DNA from: Chromatiales bacterium
Lineage (GTDB): Bacteria; Pseudomonadota; Gammaproteobacteria; Steroidobacterales; GCA-2729495
NCBI GenBank assembly: GCA_002729495.1
Contig: PBYE01000033.1
Location: forward strand, 1-64,000
Reading direction: 5' to 3'
DNA: 64,000 nt
Both the position numbers and the translations under genes were made by a program. The notes beneath the pieces are model-generated. The model worked only from the letters and a program-made list of their open reading frames with translations, searched no databases and was not told where the DNA came from. Positions 62,183-64,000 of the stretch are shown here, piece after piece (the first letter of the stretch is position 1; every line of letters starts with the position of its first letter).

Positions 62183-63610
62183 TCAGACGCGCAGCACCTT
62201 GCCGGGATTCATGATGTTATGGGGGTCGATCGCGCGCTTGACGGACCGCATCAGCTCCAGTTCCACCGCGCTGCCCAGTCGTTCGAGTTCGTCAACCTTC
62301 AGAGAACCGATACCGTGCTCGGCACTGAAGCTGCCATCCATCTCCACCGCCAGTGTATGCACGATTTCATTCAGGCGATCCCACATATCCAGGAAGGTCT
62401 GCTCTTCCATACCTTCCGGCTGACTCAGGTTGTAATGCAGGTTGCCGTCGCCCAGGTGACCGAAAGGCACCGGCCGGATGCCGGGTACTTCGGCCCGGAC
62501 CCGTTCGCCGGCAACCGCCAGGAATTCGGGTATGCGTGAAACCGGCACCGAAATATCATGCTTGATGCTCGCCCCTGCATGTTTCTGTGCTTCAGAAATA
62601 TTGTGGCGCAGGCTCCAGAGCTCGGACTGCTGCGCGTCGCTGGCCGCGATGACACCATCGCTTACCAGCCCTGCCTCCATGCAATCGGCGAGGAGTTCGG
62701 TGAGCTGCTCGTCCATGGTCGCCTGTTCACGCGTGCTGCCGACTTCCAGCAGTACATACCATTCATGCGCAGCACTCATCGGATCCCTGCTGGCCGGCAT
62801 TGCCTTAACGACCATTTCAATTGCGAGGCGCGGCACCAGTTCGAAAGCCACCATTTGGTCACCGATACGCTGCCGCGCGCGCGTGTAAAGGTTGACGGCC
62901 GCCTGCGGCGACTCAACCGCAAGCCAGGCGGTCGCCCGGCTTCGCGATGCCGGAAAAAGTTTCAGCGTGGCCGCCGTGATAAACCCGAGCGTGCCCTCCG
63001 CGCCGATGAAAAGCTGCTTCAGGTCATACCCCGTGTTGTCCTTGCGCAATGCCTTAAGATCATCAAACACTGAGCCGTCCGGCAGCACCACTTCGAGTCC
63101 GAGCACCAGGTCTCGCGTGTTCCCGTAACGCAGAACATTGGTACCGCCGGCATTGGTGGCGATATTGCCACCAATCTGGCAGCTGCCTTCCGCGGCGAGA
63201 CTGAGCGGGAAAAGCAACTCGTGCTCAGCGGCAGCGGCCTGAACTTCGGCGAGCACACAACCGGCTTCGACGGTCATGGCGTAGTTATCCGTGTCCGTTG
63301 CACGGATCTTGCGAAGGCGCGAGGCCGACAACAACACCTGGGGCTGGTCGGAGTTCTGACCGGGTATGGCGCCACCCGCAAGCCCTGTGTTGCCACCCTG
63401 GGGCACAACGGGGATGCGATGCGTGTTACAGATGCGCAAAATAGCCGCAGCTTCTGCGGTCGAAGCGGGAGCCAGCATTATGGGTGTTGCGCCGTGAAAG
63501 AGGCCCCGCCATTCCGCCAGGTGTGGCTCAAGCGTCGCAGGGTCATCGGTCCAGCCTGACGCCCCTGCAGCATCCTTCAGCTCCTTAAGCACCTGTTTGT
63601 CGAGTTCCAT
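62183..63610 (-). CDS. FAD-binding D-2-hydroxyacid dehydrogenase (GlcD/D-2HGDH-like)
   Basis: A 475-residue flavoprotein of the PCMH-type FAD-linked oxidase family. The FAD domain has [20 protein letters not shown] near 66-85, [20 protein letters not shown] near 146-165 and [20 protein letters not shown] near 203-222. The C-terminal cap has [12 protein letters not shown] near 392-403 and AEHGIGSLK near 433-441, as in D-lactate, glycolate and D-2-hydroxyglutarate dehydrogenases. It feeds electrons to ETF or quinone; EtfBA is elsewhere in this window. Start is ATG 63610 or GTG 63616; AGGTGA lies just upstream. Confidence 0.92.
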   Translation of the reverse strand: MELDKQVLKELKDAAGASGWTDDPATLEPHLAEWRGLFHGATPIMLAPASTAEAAAILRICNTHRIPVVPQGGNTGLAGGAIPGQNSDQPQVLLSASRLRKIRATDTDNYAMTVEAGCVLAEVQAAAAEHELLFPLSLAAEGSCQIGGNIATNAGGTNVLRYGNTRDLVLGLEVVLPDGSVFDDLKALRKDNTGYDLKQLFIGAEGTLGFITAATLKLFPASRSRATAWLAVESPQAAVNLYTRARQRIGDQMVAFELVPRLAIEMVVKAMPASRDPMSAAHEWYVLLEVGSTREQATMDEQLTELLADCMEAGLVSDGVIAASDAQQSELWSLRHNISEAQKHAGASIKHDISVPVSRIPEFLAVAGERVRAEVPGIRPVPFGHLGDGNLHYNLSQPEGMEEQTFLDMWDRLNEIVHTLAVEMDGSFSAEHGIGSLKVDELERLGSAVELELMRSVKRAIDPHNIMNPGKVLRV

Positions 63611-63716
63611 CGTCACGGGTTCACCTGCTTTACGCCCCCTAGTGTTAAATAGATTACGTTTTTAACAGCATTCATGGTATTTATCTGGCGTACGGGTTGG
63701 ATAAGGGGTTATCCGG

Positions 63717-64000
63717 TTGTCTGACGTTAGTGGAACTTACAAGATTGACACGACCTATCTGAGCCTGACCGGCCAGGATCTCTGGGTCGATCTCAATACA
63801 GATCTCGACACGCTGAGCCTGGCAGAGCGCAGTAATGTAATCGAACTCGATCGAAAACTGCATACTCAGTGGGGCCTGGGGCGCAATTTTATCCTTGGCT
63901 GGGCGCCGCAGGACACCGGCATAGAGTTGCTCAGTGTGCCGCACTATGTCGTCGCCGATTATGCATTGGCGGAACGCTACGGCAGCAACGCGCCTACGCA
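63717..64000 (+). CDS. Start of an unrecognised gene, truncated by the window end
   Basis: An open frame of 94 codons running off the right edge. The only usable start after the stop at 63702 is the TTG at 63717, with AAGGGG (63703-63708) eight bases upstream. The peptide begins SDVSGTYKIDTTYLSL and contains GQDLWVDL and LGRNFILGWAPQDTG. It has no signal peptide and matches no family I know. Divergent from the flavoprotein gene. Confidence 0.6.
   Translation, partial: MSDVSGTYKIDTTYLSLTGQDLWVDLNTDLDTLSLAERSNVIELDRKLHTQWGLGRNFILGWAPQDTGIELLSVPHYVVADYALAERYGSNAPT

Overview
The window looks like the chromosome of a free-living, probably marine, aerobic gammaproteobacterium. No rRNA, tRNA or single-copy marker gene was seen, so the placement rests on gene style. 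The clues are a bifunctional HisB, a long-form HisG, a fused aspartate kinase/diaminopimelate decarboxylase as in Xanthomonadales relatives, a DUF3450/TtpC/ExbB/ExbD/TonB/TPR block typical of marine gammaproteobacteria, and short REP-like palindromes of the GTAGGAGCGGCTTTA type. Coding density is high and most genes have clear Shine-Dalgarno sites. No phage, IS transposase, CRISPR array or tRNA gene was seen.

Layout. 1-13033: a VOC-fold protein cut by the window edge, an NCS1 permease, a repeat-bearing gap, a conserved protein of unknown function, a sulfurtransferase/DUF6491 pair, etfBA, a GMC oxidoreductase with a small exported partner and a membrane protein, a peroxiredoxin, and a DctQ/DctM TRAP permease joined to an MFS carrier. 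13459-24350: aldehyde dehydrogenase, a cluster of REP-like repeats, aldo/keto reductase, MscS channel, a cytochrome c/b561 pair, an IclR regulator, two tandem Sel1-repeat proteins, an NfeD/SPFH pair, and remnants of two truncated genes (a TsaC-like start and a KamA-like N-terminus). 24384-34643: a catabolic island with hydantoinase/oxoprolinase A and B, an HMG-CoA-lyase-like enzyme, a CaiB CoA-transferase, a second VOC protein, an O-methyltransferase, a TauE exporter, a FAH-fold protein and a ferredoxin. 34745-39958: a six-gene TonB2-type energy-transduction operon.

40626-46591: a branched-chain amino acid operon, leader peptide-leuA-ilvE-leuC-leuD-leuB. It is preceded by what reads as a complete transcription attenuator: a leader peptide with an uninterrupted Ile-Leu-Val-Leu5 codon run, a protector hairpin, an antiterminator and a terminator. 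47348-54437: a TrpR/YerC-like regulator followed by hisGDCBHAFE, tightly overlapped. hisF has no ATG/GTG/TTG at its proper start and appears to begin with ATT behind a strong Shine-Dalgarno site. hisI is absent from the cluster. 54442-57529: four consecutive genes for predicted exported proteins, including a TPR-TonB-C protein and an SDR enzyme with a signal sequence. 57585-63610: fused lysAC, ilvD and a D-2-hydroxyacid dehydrogenase-type flavoprotein. 63717-64000: the start of an unrecognised gene with a TTG start.

The most interesting items are the leu attenuator, the ATT-start hisF, a two-size family of REP-derived repeats whose long form carries a conserved reading frame, and the paired gene remnants at 23.8-24.3 kb. 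No clear candidate for a wholly new multi-gene system was found. The GMC/small exported protein/membrane protein trio and the exported-protein cluster are the least explained groups.
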